In this document: positions 52,694-62,540 of the stretch, piece after piece | How positions within the stretch are numbered: the first letter of the stretch is position 1 | Layout: each line of letters opens with the position of its first letter | Position numbers and translations under genes: made by a program | Assembly: GCF_020423045.1 (NCBI RefSeq) | Contig: NZ_CP081943.1 | Span: 3,720,001-3,784,000 of the forward strand | Length of the DNA: 64,000 bases | Direction of reading: 5' to 3' | Source of the DNA: Pseudomonas sp. MM213 | GTDB taxonomy: Bacteria > Pseudomonadota > Gammaproteobacteria > Pseudomonadales > Pseudomonadaceae | Notes under the pieces: model-generated | The model's database searches: none | What the model was told of the DNA's origin: nothing | What the model saw: only the letters and a program-made list of their open reading frames with translations

Positions 52694-55078
52694 CTAACTG
52701 TCGGCGCTTTCGCCTTGTTTTGGACAAAGCACGCGTCGATACAACGCGGCCTGCAAGTCTTCGAATTTCACCGGTTTGCTCAAGTAATCGATCAGTGCAC
52801 CGGTTGGGCAACGCTCCCGATCAGCGCTCAAGGCAATCATGAACACCGGCAATTCGGCACAACCCGGCAAGTCCCGGATCTGGCAGCAGACAGACTCCCC
52901 GTCGAGGGGCGGTAGCTGACAATCGAGGAGTACGGCGTCGAAGGTTTCACGCTGCAGGACTTCCAGCGCGGCCACCCCGTTATCCGCCGTACGGACCCGA
53001 AACCCGAGCTTGAGCAACATGCCGCGCATCACCAATTGATTGATGCTGTTGTCGTCCACCAGCAGCACCGTGCAGTCCTGAGGCAAGCGCAGACGCGGGA
53101 ATTCCCGGGTCATCAATGGCGTTGTCACGCGCTCGACCACCGGCAATTCAAACTCGACGTCAAGCTGGAAGCGGCTGCCGCGACCAGGTTCGGAGCGGTG
53201 CGTGAGGTTCCCGCCGAGCAGGTCGACCAGTTGTCGACAGATCGCCAGGCCGACACCGAGGCCGCCATATTCACGGGTCATCGAGCCGTCGAGCTGGAAG
53301 AACCGCTGATACAGCGTCGCCTCGCCCAGATCGGTGAAACCGATGCCGGTGTCGATCACCGCAAAGGACAATGCCAGCTTGCCGGGCTCCGCGTTTTTAC
53401 CCGAGACCCGCAGCGCCACCCCGCCCACTCGCGTGAACTTGATCGCGTTATCCAGCAGGCATTCCAGGCATTGCGCCAACTTGACGTTATCGCCGTACAA
53501 GCGGTCCGGCAGGCCCGGTGTCACCTCGACCTTGAAGTCCAGCGACTTGCCCGACGCGTTGCCTTCGAACTGCACGCGCAAGGTATCGACCACGCTGCGC
53601 AAACTGAAGGTGGACGCCGAAGCCTTGAGCTTGCCGGCCTGCAATTCGGTCAGGGTAAGAATGCCGTTGACCATGCGCATCATGTCGCGTGCCGAACCGG
53701 CGGCCGTTTGCTGGTATTGCTCCAGCTCCGGGTCCATCTCGACGGTTTGCATCAATTCCAGCGAACCGATCACGCCGTTCATGGGGGTGCGCAATTCGTG
53801 GGTCAGCGTGGCGAGGAATTCATCCTTGAGCTTGTTACTGTGCGCCAGTTGCTGGTTGAGCACTTCAAGCTTCTGGCCAGCATCGAACAAGGTTTGCGCC
53901 TGTTGCTCGCGCATGGCGTTGATGCGGTCGGCCAGGGCCAGGGACAGCAGCGCCACCTCGATGGCCGAACCGATCTGGCTGGAATACATGGTCAGGAATA
54001 CGTTCGGCAGGTAACCCAGCACCATCATCGTATTGATGATGCCGCCGAGCAAAAACGCCGACCAGGCGATGATGAAATAGCGCGCCACCCGCAAGCCGCG
54101 CCACCAGGCGAAAAACCCTGCGGCGAAAATCACCACGGTGAACGACAGGGCCAGCGTCGTCGCCAGGCGCAGGGCCAGGGCGTAACTGGTCATCAATGAC
54201 AACCCGACGACGACCGCACTGAACGCAATCAACGCCAGCAGCAAGCGATCGAGCCAGCGGCTGAGGGTCGCCGTTTGCAGGAAGCTGCGGGCGAACTGGC
54301 TGCCGAACAGCCCTGCACAACCAATGAAAAACGGCGTCGCGGCGTTGGCCCACCACGGATTATCTGGCCAGAAATACTCTACGGCCGCGCCATTCACCGA
54401 CAGCTGATACAGGCCGAACGAGGCAATATAAAAGATGTAATAGAGGTAGCTGGTGTCGCGCACGCTCAGGTAGATGAACAGGTTGTAGACCAGCATCCCC
54501 AGCAACACGCCGTAAATCAGGCCCAACACATAAAGCCGCACCGGCTGTTCTTCGAGGAACGCGGTGCTCGACCACAACGTGACCGGCGCCTGGATCGACC
54601 CTTCGCTTTGCAGGCGCAAGTACACGGTTTGCGCTTGGTCGGGCGTGAAGTTCAGATCGAACAGGTAGTTGTTCTGGCGAATCTCGCGACTGCTGAACGG
54701 CAAGGCGTCGCCGGTCTGACGGGCCAATTGATAGCTACCGCCGGCATCAGGCAAATACAGATCAAGGTGGTCGAGGGGCGGATAGGCCAGTTCCAGCAGC
54801 CACGTCCGCTGTGCAGCGGGATTGGTCGGGCGGTAATGCAGGTCGATTTTCAGCCAAAACACCGAACGCGAGTAACCGGCGTTGAGCGTGGCCTTGTCAT
54901 GGGGCTTGAAGTGTCCGGCAGCGGCTTGCGCGCGGATATCGGCAATGCTCGCCTGACCATCGGCGTCTTCGAACACTTGCAGGGTTCGGCCCAAGGGCAG
55001 GCTTTGAGTGAACTCATCGAACTCGACTGCGCTTGCCATGAGGGGCAAGCAAAACAGCAACATCAGCAAATAGCGCAT
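52694..55078 (-). CDS. ladS: Hybrid sensor kinase LadS (7TMR-DISM)
   Basis: A 794-residue hybrid kinase. Order: signal peptide (1-17), periplasmic 7TMR-DISMED2 domain (about 25-170), seven membrane helices (about 183-385), HisKA with phospho-acceptor His427 in TLTHELRTPMNG, HATPase with N544, DTGIG 576-580 and GLGVGLAI, then one receiver with Asp719 in LLDCQLPP. Size, domains and location between an acyl-CoA dehydrogenase and thiD match P. aeruginosa LadS. LadS promotes GacS/GacA signalling and so RsmY/RsmZ expression, favouring biofilm growth; it responds to calcium in P. aeruginosa. Confidence 0.9.
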   Translation of the reverse strand: MRYLLMLLFCLPLMASAVEFDEFTQSLPLGRTLQVFEDADGQASIADIRAQAAAGHFKPHDKATLNAGYSRSVFWLKIDLHYRPTNPAAQRTWLLELAYPPLDHLDLYLPDAGGSYQLARQTGDALPFSSREIRQNNYLFDLNFTPDQAQTVYLRLQSEGSIQAPVTLWSSTAFLEEQPVRLYVLGLIYGVLLGMLVYNLFIYLSVRDTSYLYYIFYIASFGLYQLSVNGAAVEYFWPDNPWWANAATPFFIGCAGLFGSQFARSFLQTATLSRWLDRLLLALIAFSAVVVGLSLMTSYALALRLATTLALSFTVVIFAAGFFAWWRGLRVARYFIIAWSAFLLGGIINTMMVLGYLPNVFLTMYSSQIGSAIEVALLSLALADRINAMREQQAQTLFDAGQKLEVLNQQLAHSNKLKDEFLATLTHELRTPMNGVIGSLELMQTVEMDPELEQYQQTAAGSARDMMRMVNGILTLTELQAGKLKASASTFSLRSVVDTLRVQFEGNASGKSLDFKVEVTPGLPDRLYGDNVKLAQCLECLLDNAIKFTRVGGVALRVSGKNAEPGKLALSFAVIDTGIGFTDLGEATLYQRFFQLDGSMTREYGGLGVGLAICRQLVDLLGGNLTHRSEPGRGSRFQLDVEFELPVVERVTTPLMTREFPRLRLPQDCTVLLVDDNSINQLVMRGMLLKLGFRVRTADNGVAALEVLQRETFDAVLLDCQLPPLDGESVCCQIRDLPGCAELPVFMIALSADRERCPTGALIDYLSKPVKFEDLQAALYRRVLCPKQGESADS

Positions 55079-55392
55079 TTAAGCCCCAGCGTGGCCTGTC
55101 CGGTTATCTCAGGAAGCCCCTCATTCCTTTTGAGTAGACGTAAAACCGGCATTACCTGTTATTGGTTTGGATCCACTCTAGCATAGCCGTTGATGGCCAT
55201 TGAACACCATTGAAATTTTTCTTGGAAAGGCTCTAGAACAGGCGTTCCAGAGAAGAATATAGAGCCAGAGCTGTTTGCTCGGTCAGATTGTGACAATCCC
55301 GGACGACTGCATTTCCAGCCCATGACACTCTATCGGCAGACCTGGCGGGCACTGCACCCGAAAATCGATGTTTGGTGGTAAGCTCGCGCACC
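55079..55392. other. ladS / thiD divergent intergenic region
   Basis: 314 bp between ladS (minus) and thiD (plus). The only strong structure is the inverted repeat at 55231-55252. I found no TPP-riboswitch-like core (no CTGAGA box) ahead of thiD. Promoters were not assigned. Confidence 0.55.
55231..55252. repeat. Inverted repeat in the ladS-thiD interval
   Basis: CTCTAGAAC-AGGC-GTTCCAGAG: 9-bp arms with one mismatch and a 4-bp spacer. Could be a regulator site for ladS or thiD, or a hairpin; no known binding motif recognised. Confidence 0.5.
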
Positions 55393-56190
55393 ATGAATAT
55401 CTACAGCTCTCGCCCCGTTGTCCTCTGTCTCTCCGGCCACGACCCAAGTGGTGGCGCCGGCTTGCAGGCAGATATCGAAGCCCTGCTTGCCCAGGGATGT
55501 CATGCGGCTCCGGCCGTCACCGCCCTGACCGTGCAAGACACGGTCAACGTCACGGATTTCCGCGTCCTCGACCGTGAGTGGGTGCTGGCTCAGGCCAACG
55601 CCGTGCTCAACGACTCCGAAGTCGCCGCCGTCAAGCTGGGCATGCTCGGTTCCCTGGAAATGGTCGACACCGTCGTCGAACTGCTTCAGGCGCACCCGCA
55701 TTTGCCGATGGTCTGCGACCCGGTGCTGCGCGCCGGCGGTGGCGGACGACTGGGCAAGGACGAAGTCGGCTACGCCATGCGCGAACGCTTGCTGCCCTTG
55801 GCTATCATCGCCACCCCTAACCTTCCCGAAGCCCGCATCCTCGCTGAACTGCCAGAAGGCACCGCCGACGAGTGCGCTGAAAAACTCCTGCCGTTCGTCA
55901 AACACCTGCTGATCACCGGCGGCCACGGTGATGAACACGAAATACACAATCGCCTGTACAGCCGCGACGGTCTGCGCGAAACCTATACCTGCCAGCGCTT
56001 GCCCGGCAGTTACCACGGTTCCGGTTGCACATTGGCGAGCGCCCTCGCCGGTCGTCTGGCCCAGGGTGAAAACCTCATCAGTGCCGTGCAGAGCGCGCTT
56101 AACTACACGTGGCGCACCCTGCGCGATGCCGAGCAGTTGGGCAAAGGCCAGTTCGTGCCGCGCCGCCTGCCACTGGATTTCTGTTCGTAA
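55393..56190 (+). CDS. thiD: Hydroxymethylpyrimidine/phosphomethylpyrimidine kinase
   Basis: A 265-residue ThiD/PfkB-fold kinase phosphorylating HMP and HMP-phosphate for thiamine synthesis. Motifs: VLCLSGHDPSGGAGLQADIE at the N-terminus, MVCDPVLRAGGGGRL near residue 105, and GSYHGSGCTLASALAGRLA with the catalytic region near residue 206. thiE follows after 18 bp, so they are cotranscribed. The start at 55393 gives the family N-terminus. Confidence 0.96.
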   Translation: MNIYSSRPVVLCLSGHDPSGGAGLQADIEALLAQGCHAAPAVTALTVQDTVNVTDFRVLDREWVLAQANAVLNDSEVAAVKLGMLGSLEMVDTVVELLQAHPHLPMVCDPVLRAGGGGRLGKDEVGYAMRERLLPLAIIATPNLPEARILAELPEGTADECAEKLLPFVKHLLITGGHGDEHEIHNRLYSRDGLRETYTCQRLPGSYHGSGCTLASALAGRLAQGENLISAVQSALNYTWRTLRDAEQLGKGQFVPRRLPLDFCS

Positions 56191-56208
56191 CGCCATGAGG
56201 CTTGCCCG

Positions 56209-56832
56209 ATGAAACTACGTGGCCTGTACGCCATTACCGACAGCCAGTTACTGGCCGGTAAATTTCTTTCGTACGTGGAGGCGGCGCTGGAAGGCGGCGT
56301 CACCCTGCTGCAATACCGCGACAAGAGCAGCGACGAGGCCCGCCGTCTGCGTGAAGCTGAAGCCCTGCGTGATTTGTGCGAACGCTACAAGACCCATCTG
56401 ATCATCAATGACGATGCCGAACTGGCCGCACGCCTGAACGTCGGCGTGCACCTGGGCCAGACCGACGGCCCGCTGACCCCGGCCCGTGCGTTGCTCGGTC
56501 GCCAGGCGATCATCGGCTCGACCTGTCACGCGCAACTCGAACTCGCCGAACAAGCGGCCAAGGAAGGCGCCAGTTATGTCGCCTTCGGCCGTTTCTTCAA
56601 TTCCAGTACCAAACCCGGCGCCCCGACTTGCAGCCTCGAACTGCTCGACCAGGCCCGCAGCACATTGCACCTGCCGATCTGCGCGATCGGCGGCATCACC
56701 CTGGAAAACGCCGCCCCGCTGGTGGCCCACGGGGTCGATCTGCTGGCGGTGGTCCACGGCCTGTTTGGCGCCGAGAGCACGGCTGAAGTGACCCGTCGCG
56801 CCCGCGCATTCAACGAATTACTAAAAATCTGA
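56209..56832 (+). CDS. thiE: Thiamine-phosphate synthase
   Basis: A 207-residue TIM-barrel enzyme joining HMP-PP and thiazole phosphate to thiamine monophosphate. It begins [13 protein letters not shown]; then [14 protein letters not shown] (pyrophosphate/pyrimidine contacts, about residue 33), [21 protein letters not shown], and [14 protein letters not shown] near residue 125. It lies between thiD and hemL with short gaps (18 and 15 bp). Confidence 0.96.
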   Translation: MKLRGLYAITDSQLLAGKFLSYVEAALEGGVTLLQYRDKSSDEARRLREAEALRDLCERYKTHLIINDDAELAARLNVGVHLGQTDGPLTPARALLGRQAIIGSTCHAQLELAEQAAKEGASYVAFGRFFNSSTKPGAPTCSLELLDQARSTLHLPICAIGGITLENAAPLVAHGVDLLAVVHGLFGAESTAEVTRRARAFNELLKI

Positions 56833-56847
56833 TTTGAGAGCCCCATC

Positions 56848-58131
56848 ATGTCTCGTTCCGAAACGCTGTTTGCCAATGCCCAGAAACACATTCCCGGTGG
56901 CGTGAATTCGCCTGTTCGCGCGTTCAAGAGCGTTGGCGGCACTCCCCTGTTTTTCAAACACGCTGAAGGCGCCTACGTCACCGACGAAGACGACAAGCGT
57001 TATGTGGATTACGTCGGCTCCTGGGGGCCGATGATCCTCGGCCACAGCCATCCGGACGTGCTGGACGCGGTACGCAAGCAGCTGGAACACGGCTTGTCCT
57101 ACGGCGCCCCGACCGAGATGGAAACCGAGATGGCCGATCTGGTCTGCTCGATCGTGCCATCGATGGAAATGGTGCGCATGGTCAGCTCCGGCACCGAAGC
57201 GACCATGAGCGCGATTCGCCTGGCCCGTGGTTTCACCGGTCGCGACAGCATCATCAAGTTCGAAGGCTGCTACCACGGCCACTCCGACAGCCTGCTGGTT
57301 AAAGCAGGTTCCGGCGCCCTGACCCAAGGCGTGCCGAGCTCGGCCGGTGTACCGGCGGCCTTCGCCAAACACACCCTGACCCTGCCGTTCAACGACATCG
57401 ACGCCGTAGAAACCATGCTCGCTGAAGTGGGCCAGGACGTGGCCTGCATCATCGTCGAGCCGGTGGCCGGCAACATGAACTGCGTACCGCCGGCACCGGG
57501 CTTCCTTGAAGGCCTGCGGACCCTGTGCGACAAGCACGGCGTGGTGCTGATTTTCGACGAAGTGATGACCGGTTTCCGCGTTGCCCTCGGCGGTGCTCAA
57601 GCGCATTACGGCGTTACGCCAGACCTGACCACATTCGGCAAGATCATCGGTGGTGGCATGCCGGTTGGCTGCTTCGGCGGCAAACGCGCAATCATGTCGC
57701 ACATCGCGCCACTGGGCCCGGTGTACCAGGCTGGCACCTTGTCGGGTAACCCGCTGGCAATGGCGGCCGGCCTGACGACCTTGCGCCTGATCAGCCGCCC
57801 AGGCTTCCACGCCGAACTGAGCGACTACACCAGCCGCCTGCTCGATGGCCTGCAACAGCGCGCCGACGCTGCCGGCATTCCGTTCGTGACCACCCAGGCC
57901 GGTGGCATGTTCGGCTTGTACTTCAGCGGCGCCGACGACATCGTCACCTTCGATGACGTGATGGCCAGCGACGCGAAGCTGTTCGGCCGCTTCTTCCACC
58001 TGATGCTCGAAGGTGGCGTGTACCTGGCGCCAAGTGCATTCGAAGCCGGCTTCACCTCGATCGCCCATGGCGAAGCCGAGTTGAAACTGACCCTGGATGC
58101 CGCCGAGCGCGCTTTCGCTGCATTGAAATAA
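56848..58131 (+). CDS. hemL: Glutamate-1-semialdehyde 2,1-aminomutase
   Basis: A 427-residue class III PLP enzyme making 5-aminolevulinate in haem synthesis. Motifs: [40 protein letters not shown] near residue 122, [18 protein letters not shown] near residue 235, and the PLP lysine in [18 protein letters not shown] near residue 267. Third gene of the thiD-thiE-hemL unit; a hairpin terminator follows. Confidence 0.97.
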   Translation: MSRSETLFANAQKHIPGGVNSPVRAFKSVGGTPLFFKHAEGAYVTDEDDKRYVDYVGSWGPMILGHSHPDVLDAVRKQLEHGLSYGAPTEMETEMADLVCSIVPSMEMVRMVSSGTEATMSAIRLARGFTGRDSIIKFEGCYHGHSDSLLVKAGSGALTQGVPSSAGVPAAFAKHTLTLPFNDIDAVETMLAEVGQDVACIIVEPVAGNMNCVPPAPGFLEGLRTLCDKHGVVLIFDEVMTGFRVALGGAQAHYGVTPDLTTFGKIIGGGMPVGCFGGKRAIMSHIAPLGPVYQAGTLSGNPLAMAAGLTTLRLISRPGFHAELSDYTSRLLDGLQQRADAAGIPFVTTQAGGMFGLYFSGADDIVTFDDVMASDAKLFGRFFHLMLEGGVYLAPSAFEAGFTSIAHGEAELKLTLDAAERAFAALK

Positions 58132-58140
58132 CGTTGTGCC

Positions 58141-58172
58141 GCTGACGTTGGCGATTGCCAGCGTCAGCTTTC
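58141..58172 (+). terminator. Hairpin terminator after hemL
   Basis: A 12-bp stem GCTGACGTTGGC / GCCAGCGTCAGC (one G-U pair) with a GATT loop, followed by a short T-run (TTT). Confidence 0.75.
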
Positions 58173-58268
58173 ACCTACATTCCCGCCTCTTTTCCTACTC
58201 ACCTGCCAATAATCCCCCGTAAAGTGGGCGATATATTCCCCGTGCAGCAGAAAAACGAGTAAAGACTT

Positions 58269-58298
58269 TGTAAGGTTGGCCCTGCTTATTTCATAATG
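58269..58298 (+). promoter_or_regulatory. Candidate sigma-70 promoter of the Sel1-like gene
   Basis: TTGTAA (58269-58274), an 18-bp spacer and CATAAT (58293-58298), about 59 bp before the ATG of the downstream gene. Confidence 0.4.
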
Positions 58299-58356
58299 CG
58301 CGCTTATTGGATCCCCTCGTTGGGTCCGCGCGCCCTTCAGAGGTAAGTCGATTCCC

Positions 58357-58911
58357 ATGAACCGCACCGGCCGCGCCCTTGCAATGGGCTGCCTGTTGCT
58401 CCTTCAGCCCCTGCTCGCGCTCGCACAAGCAGGCGGCAACTCGTTGTTAATCCCAGCGATGGGTCGCTGCACCCTCAATACCCAGCCGCAAGACCTGGCA
58501 CAGGCGCTCGCCGCCTGTCAGAAAGCGTCGGATGAAGGGGATGCGCAAGCGCAATACGAGTTGGGTGAGTTCTACTACGACGGCAAAAACACCCCGCGCG
58601 ATCTGAAAAAAGCCCTGGATTACTTCGAAAAGGCCTCGCTGCAAGGCCATGCCCAGGCGCAATTCAAACTCGGCACCATGTTCTTCCACGGCGAAGGTGT
58701 ACCGGCCAATAACGTTCAGGCGTACATCGTGCTGAAAATGGCGGCGGTCAATGGTGCGGAAGAAGCGCTGGATACGGCGGATGAAGTCGCCGAGAAGATG
58801 CCGCGTGAAGAGCTTGAAGTGGCGACTCAGGTGCTTGGGCAGATCTTCCGCAAGTACCTGATGGAATTGCAGAGCGCCGATGGGCGTACGCCTTTCTCGC
58901 CGCTTCCCTGA
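58357..58911 (+). CDS. Exported Sel1/TPR-repeat protein
   Basis: A 184-residue protein with a signal peptide (residues 1-26, ending ALAQA). At least two Sel1-like repeats are seen: GDAQAQYELGEFYYDGKNTP at about residue 60 and GHAQAQFKLGTMFFHGEGVP at about residue 96, and a third degenerate unit from about residue 118. Sel1 proteins are usually protein-interaction modules. The gene sits between hemL and a DUF1820 gene, as in other pseudomonads. Confidence 0.85.
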   Translation: MNRTGRALAMGCLLLLQPLLALAQAGGNSLLIPAMGRCTLNTQPQDLAQALAACQKASDEGDAQAQYELGEFYYDGKNTPRDLKKALDYFEKASLQGHAQAQFKLGTMFFHGEGVPANNVQAYIVLKMAAVNGAEEALDTADEVAEKMPREELEVATQVLGQIFRKYLMELQSADGRTPFSPLP

Positions 58912-58932
58912 TTTCTGCCTCGATCTTTCTGG

Positions 58933-59013
58933 CCCCTTCGCGGGCAAGCCTCGCTCCTACAGGTCTTATGCGCACACATAACCTGTAGGAGCGAGGCTTG
59001 CCCGCGAAGGGGC
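58933..59013. repeat. REP pair
   Basis: Inverted copies of TGTAGGAGCGAGGCTTGCCC spaced by about 22 bp in the convergent gap between the Sel1-like and DUF1820 genes. Confidence 0.9.
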
Positions 59014-59029
59014 GACCCGGTCTTGAGGC

Positions 59030-59359
59030 TTACTTCTCAGGCATTGGCATCGGAAACGGCATCACATTGCCGACCGCGCCACGGGCTTCGCTGATTTTCG
59101 GGGTGCCCAGACGCTCGACTTCGTCGATGCGCACGATCGAATGCATCGGCACAAAACTGCGCACCACGCCCTCGAACTGAGCCTTGAGCTTCTCTTCGCT
59201 CGGGTCGACGACCACTTGCGTGCGCTCGCCAAAGACGAACTCTTCCACTTCAAGGAAGCCCCACAGATCACTTTGATAGATCTGCTTGGCGTACATTTCG
59301 TACACCTGGCCCTGATTGAGGAAAATCACCTTGTAGATTGGAGCTTCACGTTTGGTCAT
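59030..59359 (-). CDS. DUF1820 protein
   Basis: A 109-residue protein of the DUF1820 family, unknown function. It begins MTKREAPIYKVIFLNQGQVY; other marks are SDLWGFLEVEEFVFGERTQV and VDPSEEKLKAQFEGV. The frame stays open for another 480 codons upstream through miaB, but that part is antisense to a certain gene. The ATG at 59359 gives the expected size. Divergent from miaB. Confidence 0.88.
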   Translation of the reverse strand: MTKREAPIYKVIFLNQGQVYEMYAKQIYQSDLWGFLEVEEFVFGERTQVVVDPSEEKLKAQFEGVVRSFVPMHSIVRIDEVERLGTPKISEARGAVGNVMPFPMPMPEK

Positions 59360-59494
59360 GGTGGGCGAGCAACACATCGGGGGATAAAAATGAGGGCGCG
59401 AACTATAGCATAGCCACCGGACGCGCAACGGTAGGAACCTTGGGACATGTTCCCTATAATGCGCGGTTCTTTGAATCACGTGATGACTGTATCC

Positions 59495-60823
59495 ATGGCC
59501 AAGAAGCTTTACATCGAAACCCACGGTTGCCAGATGAACGAGTACGACAGCTCGCGCATGGTTGATCTGCTGGGTGAACATCAGGCCCTGGAAGTCACCG
59601 CTCGCGCTGAAGACGCCGACGTGATCCTCCTCAACACCTGCTCGATCCGCGAACGCGCCCAGGACCGGGTGTATTCCCAGCTCGGCCGCTGGCGCGAACT
59701 GAAACTGGCCAACCCGGAGATGGTGATCGCCGTCGGCGGTTGCGTCGCCAGCCAGGAAGGCGCCGCCATCCGCGATCGCGCACCGTACGTCGACGTGGTG
59801 TTCGGCCCGCAAACCCTGCACCGTCTGCCGGAAATGATCGACGCCGCACGCGCCACCAAGCTGCCGCAAGTCGACGTCTCGTTCCCGGAAATCGAAAAAT
59901 TCGACCACCTGCCCGAGCCGCGCATCGATGGCCCGAGCGCTTATGTGTCGGTGATGGAAGGTTGCAGCAAGTACTGCACATTCTGCGTGGTGCCCTACAC
60001 CCGCGGCGAAGAAGTCAGCCGCCCGTTCGATGACGTGATTGCCGAGATCATCCACCTCGCCGAGAACGGCGTGCGTGAAGTGACGTTGCTGGGCCAGAAC
60101 GTCAACGGTTATCGCGGGACCACTCACGATGGTCGCCTGGCGGACCTCGCCGAGCTGATCCGCGTGGTCGCCGCTGTCGATGGCATCGACCGGATTCGTT
60201 ACACCACCTCCCACCCGCTGGAGTTCTCCGACAGCCTGATCCAGGCCCACGCCGAAGTACCGGAACTGGTGAAACACCTGCACTTGCCGGTGCAATCGGG
60301 TTCGGACCGCATTCTGTCGGCGATGAAGCGCAACCACACGGCGCTGGAATACAAATCCAAACTGCGCAAGCTGCGCGCCGCCGTTCCGGGGATCTGCATC
60401 AGCTCGGACTTCATCGTCGGCTTCCCGGGCGAGACCGAAAAAGACTTCGAACAGACCATGAAGCTGATCGAAGACGTCGGTTTCGACTTCTCCTATTCGT
60501 TCGTCTATAGCCAGCGCCCAGGCACGCCGGCGGCCGATCTGGCCGACGAAACGCCGGAAGAACTGAAAAAAGAACGCCTGAACGCCTTGCAACATCGCCT
60601 GAACCAGCAAGGTTTCGAGATCAGCCGACAAATGGTCGGTTCGGTCCAGCGGATCCTGGTGACCGATTACTCGAAAAAAGACCCTGGCGAGCTGCAGGGC
60701 CGGACCGAAAATAACCGGATCGTCAACTTCCGCTGCGACAATCCAACCCTGATCGGCCAATTTGCCGACGTGCACATCGATGCGGCACAACCGCACTCGC
60801 TGCGCGGCTCTCTAATTCAATGA
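59495..60823 (+). CDS. miaB: tRNA-2-methylthio-N6-dimethylallyladenosine synthase MiaB
   Basis: A 442-residue radical-SAM methylthiotransferase that acts on i6A37 of tRNA. The N-terminal cluster cysteines are in [22 protein letters not shown] and [10 protein letters not shown]; the radical-SAM cluster is [16 protein letters not shown] near residue 153; a TRAM domain ends the protein (from about residue 376). The start at MAKKLYIE (59495) is conserved; an ATG at 59483 is also in frame. First gene of the ybeZYX-lnt neighbourhood. Confidence 0.97.
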   Translation: MAKKLYIETHGCQMNEYDSSRMVDLLGEHQALEVTARAEDADVILLNTCSIRERAQDRVYSQLGRWRELKLANPEMVIAVGGCVASQEGAAIRDRAPYVDVVFGPQTLHRLPEMIDAARATKLPQVDVSFPEIEKFDHLPEPRIDGPSAYVSVMEGCSKYCTFCVVPYTRGEEVSRPFDDVIAEIIHLAENGVREVTLLGQNVNGYRGTTHDGRLADLAELIRVVAAVDGIDRIRYTTSHPLEFSDSLIQAHAEVPELVKHLHLPVQSGSDRILSAMKRNHTALEYKSKLRKLRAAVPGICISSDFIVGFPGETEKDFEQTMKLIEDVGFDFSYSFVYSQRPGTPAADLADETPEELKKERLNALQHRLNQQGFEISRQMVGSVQRILVTDYSKKDPGELQGRTENNRIVNFRCDNPTLIGQFADVHIDAAQPHSLRGSLIQ

Positions 60824-60833
60824 CACCACAAAA

Positions 60834-60941
60834 CCTGTAGGAGCGAGCGGTGCGGCGATCCGACTTGCCCGCGAAGGCCGCACCACGGTCTGCCTGACAA
60901 ACCGCGTTATCGTTCATCGCCAGCAAGCCGGCTCCTACAGA
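60834..60941. repeat. Unmatched REP pair with an expanded left copy
   Basis: Left: expanded form GTAGGAGCGAGCGGTGCGGC, continuing into GATCCGACTTGCCCGCGAAG, as at 23120-23160. Right: the other subtype CGCCAGCAAGCCGGCTCCTA. The two arms are of different families, separated by about 35 bp, between miaB and ybeZ. Confidence 0.85.
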
Positions 60942-61043
60942 ATCGAGGTGTGTCAGGTCGAGATATTTAAGAGCTTTCGCACCCGCCTCACTGGCGTTAT
61001 CCTTGATTTCATCTTAATTGCCCCAGGGCGGCTAAATACGACC

Positions 61044-62048
61044 TTGAACGCACCCATAGAACCACATCGTTTTATCCTCGAGCCCTTTGAGGCTCGCCGC
61101 TTTGCCAATCTGTGCGGGATGTTCGACGAACACCTGCGCTTGATCGAGCAACGCCTGACCATCGAAATCCGCAACCGCGGAAATCAGTTCGAGCTGATCG
61201 GCGACCCCAAACACACCACCTCCGCGGAAAATCTCCTGCGCCGCCTGTACCGGGAAACCAAGGGTACCGAGCTGTCGCCGGACATGGTTCACCTGTTCCT
61301 GCAGGAATCGGCCGTCGAAGAGCTGGACAACGTTTCGCCGTCCGAACCTTCCGTGGCCCTGCGCACCAAAAAAGGCATGATTCGCCCTCGCGGCTTGAAT
61401 CAGCTGCGCTACGTGAAGGAAATCCTCGGCAACGACATCAACTTCGGCATCGGTCCGGCCGGTACCGGCAAGACCTACCTGGCCGTTGCCTGCGCGGTAG
61501 ATGCGCTGGAACGCGAGCAGATCCGCCGCATCCTGCTGGTGCGCCCGGCGGTTGAAGCGGGCGAAAAACTCGGCTTCCTGCCCGGCGACCTGTCGCAGAA
61601 GATCGACCCGTACCTGCGTCCGCTCTACGACGCACTCTACGAAATGCTCGGCTTCGAATACGTCGCCAAGCTGATCGAGCGCCAGGTGATCGAAGTCGCG
61701 CCGCTGGCCTACATGCGCGGTCGCACGCTGAACAACAGCTTCATCATCCTCGACGAAAGCCAGAACACCACCGTCGAGCAGATGAAGATGTTCCTGACCC
61801 GGATCGGCTTCGGTTCCACAGCGGTCATCACCGGTGACATCACCCAGGTCGACCTGCCGAAAGGCACCAAGTCCGGGCTGCACCACGTGATCGAAGTGCT
61901 GAAAGACGTGCCGGGCATCAGCTTCACCCATTTCATGCCCAAGGACGTCGTGCGCCATCCACTGGTGCAGCGGATCGTCGAAGCCTACGAGCGCTTCGAG
62001 AATCGCGGGGCAGACGAAACACCAAAGGACAGCCGCCGCGATGCTTGA
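61044..62048 (+). CDS. ybeZ: PhoH-like ATPase YbeZ
   Basis: A 334-residue PhoH-family protein. Walker [21 protein letters not shown] is near residue 133 and Walker [13 protein letters not shown] near residue 230. The likely start is a TTG at 61044, giving the conserved [15 protein letters not shown] start; the frame is open to 60948, but that extension is AT-biased and REP-adjacent. Partner of the RNase YbeY in ribosome quality control and rRNA processing. Overlaps ybeY by 8 bp. Confidence 0.93.
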   Translation: MNAPIEPHRFILEPFEARRFANLCGMFDEHLRLIEQRLTIEIRNRGNQFELIGDPKHTTSAENLLRRLYRETKGTELSPDMVHLFLQESAVEELDNVSPSEPSVALRTKKGMIRPRGLNQLRYVKEILGNDINFGIGPAGTGKTYLAVACAVDALEREQIRRILLVRPAVEAGEKLGFLPGDLSQKIDPYLRPLYDALYEMLGFEYVAKLIERQVIEVAPLAYMRGRTLNNSFIILDESQNTTVEQMKMFLTRIGFGSTAVITGDITQVDLPKGTKSGLHHVIEVLKDVPGISFTHFMPKDVVRHPLVQRIVEAYERFENRGADETPKDSRRDA

Positions 62049-62535
62049 GCTTGATCTGCAACTGGCCACCGAAGCATCTGCGCCAAGTGAAGCCGAGTTC
62101 CGCCAATGGTGCGAACTGGCCCTGCGCCAGCGCACCGCCGACTCCGAAATGACCATTCGCCTGGTCGACGAAGCCGAGGGTCGCGAGCTGAATCACACCT
62201 GGCGGCAAAAGGACTACGCCACCAACGTGCTGTCGTTTCCTGCCGATGTGCCTGACGAGTTTCTCGACATCCCGCTGCTGGGCGATCTGGTGATCTGCGT
62301 GGCGGTGGTCGAGCGCGAAGCCGCCGAACAAGGCAAGGAACCCAAGGCCCACTGGGCACATCTGGTCATTCACGGCTGCTTGCATCTGCTGGGTTACGAC
62401 CATATAGATGACGACGAAGCCGAAGAAATGGAAGCACTGGAACGAACGTTGCTTGCTGAGTTGGGCTATCCCGACCCGTACGCGGACGACGAAACAGAAA
62501 CATCCCCTATCGTTACAACAAAGGATTCAGAGTAA
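62041..62535 (+). CDS. ybeY: Endoribonuclease YbeY
   Basis: A 164-residue zinc-dependent RNase for 16S rRNA 3' maturation and ribosome surveillance. The metal site [15 protein letters not shown] (H-x3-H-x5-H) lies near residue 110. [13 protein letters not shown] is also conserved. The tail past residue 145 is acidic and Thr-rich. Overlaps ybeZ by 8 bp and precedes corC by 5 bp. Confidence 0.96.
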   Translation: MLELDLQLATEASAPSEAEFRQWCELALRQRTADSEMTIRLVDEAEGRELNHTWRQKDYATNVLSFPADVPDEFLDIPLLGDLVICVAVVEREAAEQGKEPKAHWAHLVIHGCLHLLGYDHIDDDEAEEMEALERTLLAELGYPDPYADDETETSPIVTTKDSE

Positions 62536-62540
62536 TCGCT

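Noticed and set aside
55253..55392. TPP riboswitch ahead of thiD
   Set aside because: No CTGAGA core and no matching stems; in pseudomonads it is usually at thiC.
59360..60796. 588-residue minus-strand frame through miaB
   Set aside because: It is antisense of miaB; only the last 109 residues (59030-59359) form a recognisable protein.
34..60941. REP elements as a CRISPR-like array
   Set aside because: Copies are scattered singly or in inverted pairs in intergenic gaps, with no regular spacers.
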